NCBI RefSeq assembly: GCF_000820125.1 | Contig: NZ_CDBY01000030.1 | Location: forward strand, 1 to 64,000 | Direction of reading: 5' to 3' | Origin: Aeromonas simiae | Lineage (GTDB): Bacteria; Pseudomonadota; Gammaproteobacteria; Enterobacterales; Aeromonadaceae | Length of the DNA: 64,000 nt | In this document: piece after piece, positions 54,933 to 64,000 of the stretch | Numbering within the stretch: the stretch's first letter is position 1 | How the letters are laid out: each line of letters opens with the position of its first letter | The notes under the pieces: generated by a model | What the model was told of the DNA's origin: nothing | The model's input: only the letters and a program-made list of their open reading frames with translations | Database searches by the model: none | Program-made: the position numbers and the translations under genes

Positions 54933-55928
54933 ATGTCTGATGTCAGTGCCAAGGTGCCCGTCATGTCCCGTTTTTGCCGCAGTGCCAGCCAGGTGCTGGA
55001 GATTGAGCAGCAGGCCATCGCCGGGTTACACCAGTACCTGAACGAGGCGTTCGATCGCGCCTGCGAGATGATCCTGCATTGCGGCGGCAAGATAGTCGTG
55101 ACCGGAATGGGCAAGTCGGGGCACGTCGGCAGCAAGATTGCGGCCACCCTGGCCAGCACCGGAACGCCTGCCTTCTTCTTGCACCCGGGTGAGGCGAGTC
55201 ATGGGGATCTTGGCATGATCTCCGAGGGGGATCTCATCATCGCCATCTCTAACTCGGGCGAGAGCGACGAGATCCTGGCGCTGTTGCCGGTGCTCAAACG
55301 CCGCGGCATCCCCCTCATCAGCATGACCGGCAAGCCGGAGTCGACCATGGCACGCGAGGCCAACGTGCACCTGTGCATCCGGGTCGAGCGCGAGGCCTGT
55401 CCGCTCGGACTGGCGCCGACCTCCAGCACCACCGCCACCCTGGTAATGGGGGATGCCCTGGCCGTCGCCCTGCTCGAAGCGCGCGGCTTTACTGCCGATG
55501 ACTTCGCGCTCTCCCACCCCGGCGGCGCGTTGGGTAAGCGTCTGCTGCTGCGAGTCAGTGATATCATGCATGCTGGCGACGCGCTGCCTCTGGTCAGCCA
55601 TGAGGCCAGCATCAGCGAGGCGCTGCTGGAAGTGAGTCGCAAGGGGCTCGGTATGACCGGGATCGTCGCGGCCGACGGGACTCTGGCCGGCATCTTCACC
55701 GACGGAGATTTGCGCCGCATTCTGGATCTGCAGGTGGATATCCATCACACCTCCATCAGCCAGGTCATGACGGCAAACGGCATTACCGTGGGGCCGGAGA
55801 TGATGGCCGCCGAGGCGGTCAAACTGATGGAAACAAGAAAGATTAATGGCTTGCTGGTCGTTGATGCCCAGCGCCGCCCACTGGGTGCCTTCAACATGCA
55901 TGACCTGCTGCGGGCGAGGGTGATCTGA
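54933..55928 (+). CDS. kdsD: KdsD, D-arabinose-5-phosphate isomerase
   Basis: A 331-residue enzyme converting ribulose-5-P to arabinose-5-P for Kdo. The SIS domain has VTGMGKSGHVGSKIAATLASTG, HPGEASHGDLGM and SNSGESDEI. Two CBS domains follow (about 205-325). The start at 54933 gives the family N-terminus. It overlaps kdsC by one base. Confidence 0.96.
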   Translation: MSDVSAKVPVMSRFCRSASQVLEIEQQAIAGLHQYLNEAFDRACEMILHCGGKIVVTGMGKSGHVGSKIAATLASTGTPAFFLHPGEASHGDLGMISEGDLIIAISNSGESDEILALLPVLKRRGIPLISMTGKPESTMAREANVHLCIRVEREACPLGLAPTSSTTATLVMGDALAVALLEARGFTADDFALSHPGGALGKRLLLRVSDIMHAGDALPLVSHEASISEALLEVSRKGLGMTGIVAADGTLAGIFTDGDLRRILDLQVDIHHTSISQVMTANGITVGPEMMAAEAVKLMETRKINGLLVVDAQRRPLGAFNMHDLLRARVI

Positions 55929-56482
55929 TGGCTGAGGTAATGACCCCTTATGGCAGTGTATCGGCCGAGCTGTTCGAACGGGCGGCTCGCATTCGGCTGC
56001 TGATCTGCGATGTGGATGGCGTGCTCTCCAACGGCTTCATCTACATGGGCAACAACGGGGAAGAGTTCAAGACCTTCTGTACCCGTGATGGTGCTGGCAT
56101 GAAGGCACTGATGCGCGCCGGCATCGAAATTGGCATCATCACCGGGCGCTCTTCGCGTATTGTGAGCGATCGGATGACCAGCCTGGGGGTTCGTCATCTG
56201 GTGCAGGGGGCAGATGAGAAGCTGCCTCACTTCGAGCGGCTGCTGGGCGAGTTGGGGCTCTCGGCCGACGAGGCGGCCTATATCGGGGACGACACCATCG
56301 ATCTACCGGTCATGCAGGCCTGCGGGCTTGGCATTGCCGTCGCCGATGCCCACCCGCTGGTGCGCAGTCAGGCCACCATGGTGACCCGTATCCAAGGAGG
56401 CTTTGGCGCTGTGCGTGAAGTCTGTGATCTTATCCTGCAGGCCAAGGGGCTGCTGGATGCTGGCCAGGAGACATCGACATGA
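55928..56482 (+). CDS. kdsC: KdsC, Kdo-8-phosphate phosphatase
   Basis: A 184-residue HAD phosphatase without a cap. The nucleophile Asp lies in LLICDVDGVLSNG, with TGRSS and GDDTIDLPVM as later motifs. It forms tetramers and releases Kdo. It overlaps lptC by 4 bp. Confidence 0.96.
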   Translation: MAEVMTPYGSVSAELFERAARIRLLICDVDGVLSNGFIYMGNNGEEFKTFCTRDGAGMKALMRAGIEIGIITGRSSRIVSDRMTSLGVRHLVQGADEKLPHFERLLGELGLSADEAAYIGDDTIDLPVMQACGLGIAVADAHPLVRSQATMVTRIQGGFGAVREVCDLILQAKGLLDAGQETST

Positions 56483-57039
56483 ATCGCCAGACCCTGATGT
56501 TTGCCGTCCTGTTTATTGTGGCATTAGCCTGTTGGCGGGTGCTCGACCGTAAACCCGATGAGCTGGCTGGTCCCAAGAAGGAGCATTTCCAACCCGATTT
56601 TGTCGTACACGATGTGGTGACACGTCAATATGACAAGCAGGGGCGGCTGACCGAGCGTTTGACTTCCCGTTACGCTGAGTATTTCCGGGCCATTGAGATG
56701 GCCAACTTGCAGCAACCCGAGCTGACCCTTTACAACGAAAGCGGTGTTCCCGAGTGGCGAGTGAAAGCCAAGGAAGGGGTATGGAATGCCAATGACAGCG
56801 CCGTGCTGCGTAATGAAGTGCATGCCGATGGTCTGCTGCCGGACAGTTTTGTCAAAACCTTGGATACCGAATACATGGAGTTGGATCTGACCAACCAGGA
56901 CGTGCGCAGCAACAAGCAGGTTCTGGTGGTTGGCCCCTCCTTCCAGACTCAGGGGGTCGGCCTGCGCGGCAACCTGAATACCCGTTACTTTGAATTACTG
57001 GAACAGAGTCATGCGATCTATTTCAATGAAAAACGCTAA
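56479..57039 (+). CDS. lptC: LptC, LPS-transport membrane-anchored bridge protein
   Basis: A 186-residue protein with N-terminal anchor LMFAVLFIVALACWRVL and a beta-jellyroll periplasmic domain. It links LptB2FG to LptA. Its end overlaps the lptA start by 29 bp. Confidence 0.93.
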   Translation: MNRQTLMFAVLFIVALACWRVLDRKPDELAGPKKEHFQPDFVVHDVVTRQYDKQGRLTERLTSRYAEYFRAIEMANLQQPELTLYNESGVPEWRVKAKEGVWNANDSAVLRNEVHADGLLPDSFVKTLDTEYMELDLTNQDVRSNKQVLVVGPSFQTQGVGLRGNLNTRYFELLEQSHAIYFNEKR

Positions 57040-57547
57040 CCTGGCCCTGGCTGCCCTGCTCTGCTGTGGCGCTTTGCAGGCCAAGCAGTCCGACTTCTCC
57101 GAGCCGGTCTATGTGGATGCGGTGACTCAGACCGCCGAGTTGCAGGATAACCGCCTCACCTTCAATCAGGATGTGACCATCAATCAGGGCACCATCAAGA
57201 TCAAAGCCGATAAGGTGGTGGTGGTGCGCAGTGGTGAGAAAGGCTCTGAGGTGATGACCGCCTACGGCAAGCCCGCCACCTTCTTTCAGATCCTCGATAA
57301 CGGTAAGCCGGTCAACGCCCATGGCGACACCATCCGCTACGAGCTTAAGAAGCGCCTGGTGACCATCACAGGAAATGGCCAGCTCAAGCAGGAAGACAGC
57401 CAGATCAACGGTGATGTGATACGGTACGACATCGTCAAACAGAAGATGGTGGCAGAGAGCAATCAGCATAATTCCAGGGTCAAGACGGTCTTCCTGCCGG
57501 ATCAGGTGGAAAGCTTCGACAAGCCAACCGACGGCAAGAAGGAGTAA
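57011..57547 (+). CDS. lptA: LptA, periplasmic LPS-transport protein
   Basis: A 178-residue protein with a signal peptide (MKNANLALAALLCCGALQA) and an OstA/LptA beta-jellyroll (DNRLTFNQDVTINQGTIKIKAD, VTITGNGQLKQEDSQINGD). It oligomerises into the LPS bridge to LptD. The start at 57011 has GGAACAGAG upstream; 57026 is an alternative. Confidence 0.94.
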   Translation: MRSISMKNANLALAALLCCGALQAKQSDFSEPVYVDAVTQTAELQDNRLTFNQDVTINQGTIKIKADKVVVVRSGEKGSEVMTAYGKPATFFQILDNGKPVNAHGDTIRYELKKRLVTITGNGQLKQEDSQINGDVIRYDIVKQKMVAESNQHNSRVKTVFLPDQVESFDKPTDGKKE

Positions 57548-57553
57548 TCACAG

Positions 57554-58279
57554 ATGGCGGTATTGAAAGCAGTTGGCCTGCAAAAGAGCTACAAGGGGCG
57601 TCAGGTTGTCAGCGAAGTGAGCCTCGAAGTGGGAACCGGCCAGATCGTCGGGTTGCTTGGCCCGAACGGCGCCGGTAAGACCACCTCTTTTTACATGATA
57701 GTGGGGCTGGTACAGCGGGATGAAGGCTGCATCACCATTGATGAGCGCGACATCAGCACCCAACCCATGCACGAACGAGCACGTAACGGCATCGGTTATC
57801 TGCCGCAGGAAGCCTCCATCTTTCGCCGTCTGTCGGTGTTTGACAATCTGATGGGGGTGATGGAAACCCGTAAGGAGTTGACCCGTGCGCAGCGGGAGGA
57901 GAATGTTGAGCAACTGCTTGAGGAGTTCAACATCACCCATATCCGCGATAGCCTGGGTCAGAGCCTCTCCGGTGGTGAGCGTCGCCGGGTGGAGATCGCC
58001 CGTGCGCTGGCGGCCGATCCTCGTTTCATTCTGCTTGATGAGCCCTTTGCCGGCGTGGATCCGATTTCTGTGATTGATATCAAGAAGATCATCCAGCACC
58101 TCAAGGATCGCGGCTTGGGTGTCTTGATCACCGACCACAATGTCAGAGAGACTCTGGATGTGTGTGAGAAGGCCTATATCGTCAGTCACGGCAAGATGAT
58201 AGCGGAGGGAACACCGGGTGAGATCCTGGCGGATGAGCAGGTCAAGCGGGTCTATCTGGGTGATCAATTCAGTCTATAG
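57554..58279 (+). CDS. lptB: LptB, ATPase of the LPS export transporter
   Basis: A 241-residue ABC ATPase. Walker [10 protein letters not shown], signature SLSGGERRR, Walker [14 protein letters not shown] and switch His in ITDHNVRET are present. It powers LPS extraction by LptFG. rpoN follows 53 bp later. Confidence 0.97.
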   Translation: MAVLKAVGLQKSYKGRQVVSEVSLEVGTGQIVGLLGPNGAGKTTSFYMIVGLVQRDEGCITIDERDISTQPMHERARNGIGYLPQEASIFRRLSVFDNLMGVMETRKELTRAQREENVEQLLEEFNITHIRDSLGQSLSGGERRRVEIARALAADPRFILLDEPFAGVDPISVIDIKKIIQHLKDRGLGVLITDHNVRETLDVCEKAYIVSHGKMIAEGTPGEILADEQVKRVYLGDQFSL

Positions 58280-58332
58280 TAAGGGGGAAGCCCCGGGCCC
58301 GAGCGCTGAACAATAAGGATATTCCAACATAG

Positions 58333-59772
58333 ATGAAGCCGACACTGCAGTTGCGTCTGGGTCAGCAGTTGACCATGACGCCACAACTACAACAAGCAAT
58401 TCGTCTGCTCCAGCTCTCCACCCTGGAACTTCAGCAGGAAATCCAGCAAGCCCTTGAGAGTAACCCCTTGCTGGAGCAGGAAGAAGTCGAACCTGATGTC
58501 ACCTCCCTCGACAGTGCCTCTGATAACAGCCAGATGGACTCTTCAGAGGCCATGTCACAGGAACAAATGCCCGATGAGTTGCCGGTCGATACGACGTGGG
58601 ATGAGATCTACTCGGCCGGAACGGCGCAGCTCGCCGCCCCCAGTTTCGATGGTGAAGATTCCGTCTACCAGGGAGAAACCACCGAAAGCTTGCAGGATTA
58701 TCTGCTGTGGCAGATGCGATTAACCCCGTTTTCTGATGTGGATGCCGCCATTGCGCTGGCAATTATCGACGCAGTGGATGAGTCCGGCTACCTGACCGTC
58801 TCCCTTGAGGATATTCATACGGCAGTCAGCTCGGATGAGTACGATGTGGAGATGGACGAGGTGGAAGCGGTGCTCAAGCGAGTACAGCGTTTTGACCCGG
58901 TTGGGGTGGCCGCCCGTTCTGTGCAAGAGTGCTTGTTGATCCAGCTGGGTCAGTTTGCCCCTGACCTGCCCTGGCTCAAAGAAGCCATCGAGGTGGTCAC
59001 CCATCATATGGATCTGCTGGGTGCCAGGGACTACCGGACGCTGGCCCGCAAGACCCGCCTCAAGGAGAGCGATCTCAAGGAGGTGCTGGATCTGATCCAG
59101 CAGCTGGAGCCTCGCCCTGGTAACAGCGTGGTGCAGGGGGATTCCCAGTACGTGATCCCAGATGTGTCCGTAGTGAAGAAGGGGAGCAAATGGGTGGTCG
59201 AGCTTAATCCGGACAGCGCCCCGCGCATCCGGGTCAACGAGACCTATGCGGCCATGGCGCGAAGTGCCCGCAACAGCTCCGATACCCAGTTCATTCGCTC
59301 TCACCTGCAAGAAGCTCGCTGGTTTATCAAGAGCCTGGAGAGCCGCAACGATACTCTGCTCAAAGTGGCAAGTTGTATCGTGGAACAGCAACAAGGTTTT
59401 TTTGAGTACGGTGAAGAGGCGATGAAGCCCATGGTACTCAACGATATTGCCGAGGCGGTCGAGATGCATGAGTCGACCATCTCGCGGGTGACGACCCAAA
59501 AATATATGCATACCCCACGCGGTATTTTCGAGCTCAAGTATTTCTTCTCGAGCCACGTCAACACCGAAGGGGGAGGAGAGTGTTCATCGACCGCCATCAG
59601 GGCTTTGATCAAGAAGCTGGTGACGGCCGAAAACCCTGCTAAGCCGCTCAGTGACAGCAAGATCACCGATCTGTTAGCGGAGCAGGGGATCATGGTGGCA
59701 AGACGGACCATCGCCAAATATCGCGAGTCCCTCATGATCCCACCATCTAATCAGCGCAAGCGCCTGGTGTAG
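58333..59772 (+). CDS. rpoN: RpoN, RNA polymerase sigma-54 factor
   Basis: A 479-residue protein. Region I ([20 protein letters not shown]) interacts with activators. Region II is acidic (about 50-110), followed by the core-binding domain, a helix-turn-helix ([20 protein letters not shown]) and the RpoN box [10 protein letters not shown] near the end. It serves nitrogen, flagellar and other genes. The presence of RpoN matters for the QseF finding at 19.8 kb. Confidence 0.97.
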   Translation: MKPTLQLRLGQQLTMTPQLQQAIRLLQLSTLELQQEIQQALESNPLLEQEEVEPDVTSLDSASDNSQMDSSEAMSQEQMPDELPVDTTWDEIYSAGTAQLAAPSFDGEDSVYQGETTESLQDYLLWQMRLTPFSDVDAAIALAIIDAVDESGYLTVSLEDIHTAVSSDEYDVEMDEVEAVLKRVQRFDPVGVAARSVQECLLIQLGQFAPDLPWLKEAIEVVTHHMDLLGARDYRTLARKTRLKESDLKEVLDLIQQLEPRPGNSVVQGDSQYVIPDVSVVKKGSKWVVELNPDSAPRIRVNETYAAMARSARNSSDTQFIRSHLQEARWFIKSLESRNDTLLKVASCIVEQQQGFFEYGEEAMKPMVLNDIAEAVEMHESTISRVTTQKYMHTPRGIFELKYFFSSHVNTEGGGECSSTAIRALIKKLVTAENPAKPLSDSKITDLLAEQGIMVARRTIAKYRESLMIPPSNQRKRLV

Positions 59773-59793
59773 GCACAACATAAGGAAGACGTT

Positions 59794-60081
59794 ATGCAAA
59801 TCAACCTGACTGGACACCATGTAGAGATCACTGAAGCATTGCGTGATTATGTCACCGGCAAGTTTGCCCGGCTGGAGCGCCATTTCGACCATATCAATAA
59901 CGTCCATGTGGTTCTTAACGTTGAAAAACTCAAGCAGATTGCCGAAGCCAAGCTGCACGTCAACGGGGGCGAGGTTTTCGCTAATTCCGAACATGCCGAT
60001 ATGTATGCAGCCATCGATACCTTGATCGATAAGCTGGATCGGCAGATCATCAAACACAAAGACAAGCTACAGCAAAAATAA
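59794..60081 (+). CDS. hpf: Hpf, short-form ribosome hibernation promoting factor
   Basis: A 95-residue protein (MQINLTGHHVEITEALRDYV) with the beta-alpha-beta-beta-beta-alpha fold that binds the 30S and favours 100S dimers with Rmf in stationary phase. Short type without C-terminal dimerisation domain. ptsN starts 1 bp after its stop. Confidence 0.95.
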   Translation: MQINLTGHHVEITEALRDYVTGKFARLERHFDHINNVHVVLNVEKLKQIAEAKLHVNGGEVFANSEHADMYAAIDTLIDKLDRQIIKHKDKLQQK

Positions 60082-60082
60082 C

Positions 60083-60529
60083 ATGCAACTGGAACACATA
60101 TTGAGCAGGGACTGTACCAAGAGTGCAGTCCCTTGTAGTAGTAAGAAGCGCGCTCTGGAACTCATCAGCGAGCTGGCCGCCGATCACCTCGGCACCTCCC
60201 GACAGGCTCTTTTTGAGTGCCTGCTGGCCCGTGAAAAGATGGGAAGTACCGGCATCGGTGCCGGTATCGCAATCCCGCACGGCCGTATTGATGACGAGTT
60301 CCCGCCGACCGCCGTGTTGATGACCTTCGCAGAGCCCATTCCCTTTGACTCGGTTGACAACCAGCCTGTCGATCTCCTGTTTGCCCTGCTGGTACCCGAG
60401 AGCGAGTGCAAGCAGCACCTGAAGACCCTTTCCTTGATGGCCTCCCGGCTTGGTGATAAGGCGATTTGCCGCCAGTTGCGCCAAGCGGGCAGTGATGAAG
60501 AACTCTACCAGATCATGATTTCGGCCTGA
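60083..60529 (+). CDS. ptsN: PtsN, enzyme IIA of the nitrogen PTS
   Basis: A 148-residue EIIA-Ntr. The phospho-His lies in GAGIAIPHGRIDDEF. It receives phosphate from NPr and controls potassium transport and sigma-54 regulons. It is coupled to hpf (1 bp) and lies 47 bp before rapZ. Confidence 0.96.
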   Translation: MQLEHILSRDCTKSAVPCSSKKRALELISELAADHLGTSRQALFECLLAREKMGSTGIGAGIAIPHGRIDDEFPPTAVLMTFAEPIPFDSVDNQPVDLLFALLVPESECKQHLKTLSLMASRLGDKAICRQLRQAGSDEELYQIMISA

Positions 60530-60576
60530 TCCCTGGTTGGTCGCCGTTTCACCACCTGCATTCTGAGGAGGAAAGT

Positions 60577-61443
60577 ATGCAACTCATCGTCGTCAGTGGG
60601 CGTTCCGGCTCTGGCAAGACCGTGGCTCTGCGGGTGCTGGAGGATCTTGGCTACTACTGTGTCGACAACTTGCCCGTCAATCTGTTGCCACAGTTGATAG
60701 TGGCAGTGCAGGGGCAATACGACCGGCTCGCCGTCAGTATCGATGTGCGCAATTTGCCTGCTACCACAGACAAGCTGGAGAACCTGTTGCAACAGGTGCG
60801 TGGCGATGGGCGGGTAGAGTACATCAGCTTCTTCTTTGATGCCGAAAACACCACTTTGCTCAAGCGCTATGGCGAGAGTCGCCGTCTGCACCCCCTGTCG
60901 CGTGATCACCTCTCACTGGATGAAGCGATCCGCAAGGAGACCCACCTGCTGGCTCCGCTCTCCTCGACCGCAGATCTGCGCATTGATACGACCAGCCTCA
61001 GCATTCACGACTTGAGCGAGCTCATCAAGACCCGGGTGCTCGGCAAGAAAGAGAATGAGCTAGTACTGGTGTTCGAGTCGTTTGGTTTCAAATACGGGAT
61101 CCCGAAGGATGCTGACTTCGTCTTTGATGCCCGTTTTTTGCCGAACCCGCACTGGATCCCCGAGCTCAAGCCTTACACGGGCAAGGATGAGCCGGTTGCC
61201 CGTTACCTCGCCAGCCAACCCGACGTGATGCAGTTCACCTTGCAGATCGAGAACATGCTGGCGACCTGGCTCCCTCATCTGGAGCGTAATAATCGCAGCT
61301 ATCTGACGGTCGGGATCGGTTGTACCGGCGGTCAGCATCGTTCGGTGTTCATCGCCGAGCAGCTAGCCTCCTCTTTCCGTGCTCTGGGCAAGAATGTGCA
61401 GATCCGCCACCGCACCCTCGACAAGAGCAAGGAGGGGGCATGA
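60577..61443 (+). CDS. rapZ: RapZ, RNase adaptor and glucosamine-6-phosphate sensor
   Basis: A 288-residue protein. N-terminal P-loop GRSGSGKT (8-15), then the DUF2074/RapZ C-terminal domain with [13 protein letters not shown]. In E. coli it binds GlmY and GlmZ RNAs and hands GlmZ to RNase E. The basic tail of E. coli RapZ (TLEKRK type) reads [12 protein letters not shown] here, so one basic residue is replaced by Ser and four residues are added. It overlaps npr by 4 bp. Confidence 0.95.
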   Translation: MQLIVVSGRSGSGKTVALRVLEDLGYYCVDNLPVNLLPQLIVAVQGQYDRLAVSIDVRNLPATTDKLENLLQQVRGDGRVEYISFFFDAENTTLLKRYGESRRLHPLSRDHLSLDEAIRKETHLLAPLSSTADLRIDTTSLSIHDLSELIKTRVLGKKENELVLVFESFGFKYGIPKDADFVFDARFLPNPHWIPELKPYTGKDEPVARYLASQPDVMQFTLQIENMLATWLPHLERNNRSYLTVGIGCTGGQHRSVFIAEQLASSFRALGKNVQIRHRTLDKSKEGA

Positions 61444-61712
61444 CGCTGCACGCCTCGGTCGAGGTCAGAAACAAGCTGGGAATGCATGCCAGGCCTGCGA
61501 TCATGCTCTTTGAGCTGGTGCAGAAGTTTGACGCCCAGGTGCTGCTGCGCAATGAGGCCGGTGTCGAGGCGGAAGCTAACAGCATCATCGCCATGTTGAT
61601 GCTGGAGTCGGCGCAGGGGGGCAATATCGAGGTGCTGGTTGAAGGCCCGGAGGCGGAGCCGGCGTTGGAGGCGGTCATCGCACTGTTTGCCAGCGGATTT
61701 GATGAAGAGTAA
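61440..61712 (+). CDS. npr: NPr, phosphocarrier of the nitrogen PTS
   Basis: A 90-residue HPr-like protein. The phospho-His is His16 ([10 protein letters not shown]) and the regulatory helix region [19 protein letters not shown] is standard. It passes phosphate from EI-Ntr to PtsN. The start overlaps the rapZ stop (ATGA). Last gene of the rpoN-side operon. Confidence 0.94.
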   Translation: MTLHASVEVRNKLGMHARPAIMLFELVQKFDAQVLLRNEAGVEAEANSIIAMLMLESAQGGNIEVLVEGPEAEPALEAVIALFASGFDEE

Positions 61713-61733
61713 GACTCGCTCCGAGGTGACAAC

Positions 61734-61766
61734 GTCAGGCCGGCATTATGCCGGCCTGACTTTTTG
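61734..61766 (+). terminator. Terminator of the kds-lpt-rpoN-npr operon
   Basis: Stem GTCAGGCCGGCA/TGCCGGCCTGAC with a 3-nt loop is followed by TTTTTGG. Confidence 0.9.
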
Positions 61767-61769
61767 GTT

Positions 61770-62855
61770 TCACTTCTGGGGGTAGCGCAGGTCTTCTTCT
61801 ATGACGACGGGCAGATCCAGGCTCTTGCCGTCACGGACTATGGTGAAGGTCAGTTTGCTGCCGGGGCGGGTTTCGACAATCCGATCCATGGCATTGCGGA
61901 TCCCCTTGATCGCCTCGCCGTTGATCTTGAGCAGCACATCCCCACGCAGCATCCCGGCCTTGGTGGCCGGGCCATTGGGGTCTAGGTTTTCGACCACCAG
62001 ACCACTCAGGTCACCGAGATTCATCATGCGGGCAATGATGGGGTTGATCTCGATACTGGATATGCCGAGGTAACCACGGATGACCCGACCGTGGGTGATC
62101 AGCTCGTCCATGATGCGCTTGGCCAGTTTATAGGGAATGGCGAAGCTGATGCCGTAGCTCTCCTGATTGCCGTTGATGTGGTAGGCGGCGGTGTTGATGC
62201 CGACCAGATCGCCACGGGCATTGACCAGCGCCCCCCCCGAGTTGCCCTCATTGATGGCGGCGTCGGTTTGCAGCAGATCTTGGCGCCCGTTGCTCTCCGG
62301 CCCCATGCTGGATAGGCCGATCCGCCCCGTCGCACTGATGATACCCTGAGTGATGGTCTGCCCCACGTTGTAGGGGTTGCCGATGGCGAGCACGATATCG
62401 CCCACCTCGGGTTGATTCTCCGGATTTTGTGGGATCACAGGCAGGCTGTCTGCCTCGATGTAGAGGACGGCCAGGTCGGTCAGCTTGTCAGTACCGACCA
62501 GCTCGGCGGTGAAGATACGCCCATCCTGCAAGGCGACGATGATCTGGTCGGCCTCGGCAATCACGTGGTAGTTAGTGAGGATGTGGCCCCGCTCGCTCAT
62601 GATGACGCCGGAGCCTAGCCCCTGAGGGGTCAGCTCTGACTGGTTATTGCGCGAGGTGAAGCTGCGGGTATAGATATTGACGACGGCAGGGCCGGCGCGA
62701 TGCGCAGCATAGGAGAAACTCATGTCCCGAGTTGAGCTGATAGACATGGGGGCGCCGCCACGCAGAGCGGGAAAAAACAGCAGCAGGATGGCTGCCATGG
62801 CTAGGCCAAAGCCAATAGCCTTACTCAAGTAACTGAGAGTAGGGGGGATTTTCAT
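61770..62855 (-). CDS. degS: DegS, membrane-anchored serine protease of the sigma-E pathway
   Basis: A 361-residue protein. N-terminal anchor (AIGFGLAMAAILLLFFPAL), trypsin-like domain with His97 (TNYHVIA), Asp127 (LTDLAVL) and Ser206 (NEGNSGG), and one PDZ domain (about 265-350). It senses misfolded outer-membrane porins and cuts RseA. The start at 62855 gives the normal length. It lies 60 bp after the degQ terminator. Confidence 0.95.
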   Translation of the reverse strand: MKIPPTLSYLSKAIGFGLAMAAILLLFFPALRGGAPMSISSTRDMSFSYAAHRAGPAVVNIYTRSFTSRNNQSELTPQGLGSGVIMSERGHILTNYHVIAEADQIIVALQDGRIFTAELVGTDKLTDLAVLYIEADSLPVIPQNPENQPEVGDIVLAIGNPYNVGQTITQGIISATGRIGLSSMGPESNGRQDLLQTDAAINEGNSGGALVNARGDLVGINTAAYHINGNQESYGISFAIPYKLAKRIMDELITHGRVIRGYLGISSIEINPIIARMMNLGDLSGLVVENLDPNGPATKAGMLRGDVLLKINGEAIKGIRNAMDRIVETRPGSKLTFTIVRDGKSLDLPVVIEEDLRYPQK

Positions 62856-62902
62856 CTGCGTCTCATCCGAACCGTCGCCGGCTGAGGATAGCATTATCTA
62901 TG

Positions 62903-62936
62903 CTTAAAAATAAGCCGCGGGTATCTCCCGCGGCTT
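62903..62936 (-). terminator. Terminator of degQ
   Basis: Stem AAGCCGCGGG/CCCGCGGCTT with a 5-nt loop is followed on the minus strand by TTATTTTTAAG. It separates degQ from degS. Confidence 0.8.
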
Positions 62937-62955
62937 GATTTCAACAGCATACCGA

Positions 62956-64000
62956 TCAGCGGATGACCAGATAGAGAGAGGCATCGCCGCGCTGGATGTT
63001 GAGTGCCAGCACATCGCTCTTCGGTTTGAGTACCTTACCGAGTTCGCTCAGGTTGTTCACTCGTACCCGGTTGACACCGATAATGATGTCTCCCTTCTGC
63101 AAGCCGGATGCGGCAGCGGCGGAGCGCGGATTGATATCGCTCACCTCGACACCGGTGACCGGTTCGCTGACGTTGCTCAGTTTGGCGCCATCCAGTGCCG
63201 GGTGCAGCACATCGGCACGTACGTCGCTGTCATCAGCCTGTTTCAGGGTGACGGCGGCAACTTGCTCCTTGCCATCGCGGATCAAGCCGAGTTTGACCTG
63301 TTTGCCGGCCCCCATGGTGGCGATCTTGGCGCGCAATTCACCGAACGAGCGGATCTCCTTACCATCGATGCTGACGATGATGTCACCGGCCTTAATCCCG
63401 GCTTTCTCGGCGGCAGAGCCCGGCATCACCTGATTGACGAAGGCACCGTACTGTTTGTCATAGCCGAAGGTCTTGGCGATATCGGAGGTCAGTTCGGTCC
63501 CCTGGATCCCCAGTTGGCCACGGCGGACTTCGCCGAATTTGACGATCTGATCGGTCAGGTCGCGCACCATGTTGGAGGGGATAGCGAAGCCGATGCCGAT
63601 GTTGCCACCATTTGGCCCCAGAATGGCGGTGTTGATGCCGATCAGCTCCCCCTTGAGGTTGATGAGGGCACCACCCGAGTTGCCGGAGTTGATGGCGGCA
63701 TCGGTCTGGATAAAGTTCTCGAAGTTCTCGATATTCAGGCCGCTGCGCCCGAGCGCCGAGACGATACCCGAGGTCACTGTCTGGCCAAGACCAAACGGGT
63801 TGCCGATAGCGAGGGCGTAGTCACCGACCCGCAGCTTGTCGGAGTCGGCCATCTGGATCTGTACCAAGTTGTCGGCCTTGATCTGCAGCAGGGCGATATC
63901 GGACTGCTTGTCCTCACCAATCTTCTTGGCGGTGAACTCGCGCCCGTCCTTCAGGCTGACTTTGATCTCGTCGGCTTCGTGCACCACGTGGGCGTTGGTG
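62956..64000 (-). CDS. degQ: DegQ/DegP-type periplasmic protease, N-terminus outside the window (partial)
   Basis: About 347 residues are visible, from the catalytic His motif TNAHVV at the right edge to the stop. The Asp is in QSDIALLQI and the Ser in NSGNSGGAL. Two PDZ domains follow (about 190-275 and 285-345). The arrangement next to degS, and the short loop after the start of the protease part, favour DegQ over DegP. The signal peptide and first residues lie beyond 64000. Confidence 0.92.
   Translation of the reverse strand, partial: TNAHVVHEADEIKVSLKDGREFTAKKIGEDKQSDIALLQIKADNLVQIQMADSDKLRVGDYALAIGNPFGLGQTVTSGIVSALGRSGLNIENFENFIQTDAAINSGNSGGALINLKGELIGINTAILGPNGGNIGIGFAIPSNMVRDLTDQIVKFGEVRRGQLGIQGTELTSDIAKTFGYDKQYGAFVNQVMPGSAAEKAGIKAGDIIVSIDGKEIRSFGELRAKIATMGAGKQVKLGLIRDGKEQVAAVTLKQADDSDVRADVLHPALDGAKLSNVSEPVTGVEVSDINPRSAAAASGLQKGDIIIGVNRVRVNNLSELGKVLKPKSDVLALNIQRGDASLYLVIR

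Overview
The window is about 60% GC, densely coded chromosome from a gammaproteobacterium, most likely Aeromonas. The call rests on gene order and on protein resemblance recalled from known families: rpsF-rpsR-rplI without priB, luxS next to nadE-glnB, qseE-qseG-qseF, msrPQ, and the conserved kds-lpt-rpoN-hpf-ptsN-rapZ-npr and mla blocks. Species cannot be fixed from the sequence alone. I saw no prophage, insertion sequence, CRISPR array, tRNA or rRNA. The most accessory-looking segments are the ycaC-type stress or catabolic cluster (5.6-12.2 kb) and the large repeat-containing surface protein (36.8-40.9 kb).

Layout. 0-5.6 kb: macAB export pump, a small exported protein, and a divergent CpxRA-like two-component system. 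5.6-13.5 kb: a five-gene minus-strand operon (isochorismatase-like hydrolase, membrane-anchored ABM protein, YtcJ-like amidohydrolase, pirin, MFS exporter) opposite a LysR regulator, followed by a VOC protein and an AraC regulator. 13.6-17.7 kb: AsmA-like protein, small lipoprotein, a 28-residue membrane peptide, and convergent folM and folK-like genes. 17.8-21.1 kb: the qseE-qseG-qseF (glrK-glrR) operon. Its response regulator lacks the GAFTGA loop that contacts sigma-54. 21.1-26.2 kb: DUF1097 protein, 25-residue membrane peptide, msrPQ, two PepSY proteins and a PhoPQ-like system. 26.2-31.8 kb: nadE, glnB, lytic-transglycosylase lipoprotein, luxS, a diguanylate cyclase and an esterase. 31.9-36.6 kb: rnr, rlmB, a short Crp/Fnr regulator, an ElaA acetyltransferase and a small periplasmic protein.

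36.8-40.9 kb holds a LapA/RTX-type adhesin with an N-terminal retention module, a PAAG candidate cleavage site, two nearly identical 612-bp tandem repeats, RTX nonapeptides and a type I secretion tail. The secretion tail is out of frame with the rest, with the break in a G5 tract. 40.9-50.2 kb: AlaX-type editing protein, mntH, ribosomal protein operon with an S6:S18-type leader, fpr, gamma carbonic anhydrase, MHS transporter, DUF71 ATPase, darP and pmbA.

50.2-64 kb is an envelope and stress block. On the minus strand lie mlaFEDCB-ibaG-murA. Divergent from it run kdsD-kdsC-lptC-lptA-lptB-rpoN-hpf-ptsN-rapZ-npr, which joins Kdo synthesis, LPS export, sigma-54 and the nitrogen PTS. degS and a truncated degQ close the window. 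Two links cross the window. QseF and RapZ belong to one glucosamine-6-phosphate control circuit in enterics, and both carry departures here in the parts that circuit needs. Envelope-stress functions (CpxRA-like, DegS, Mla, Lpt, MsrPQ) are unusually concentrated.
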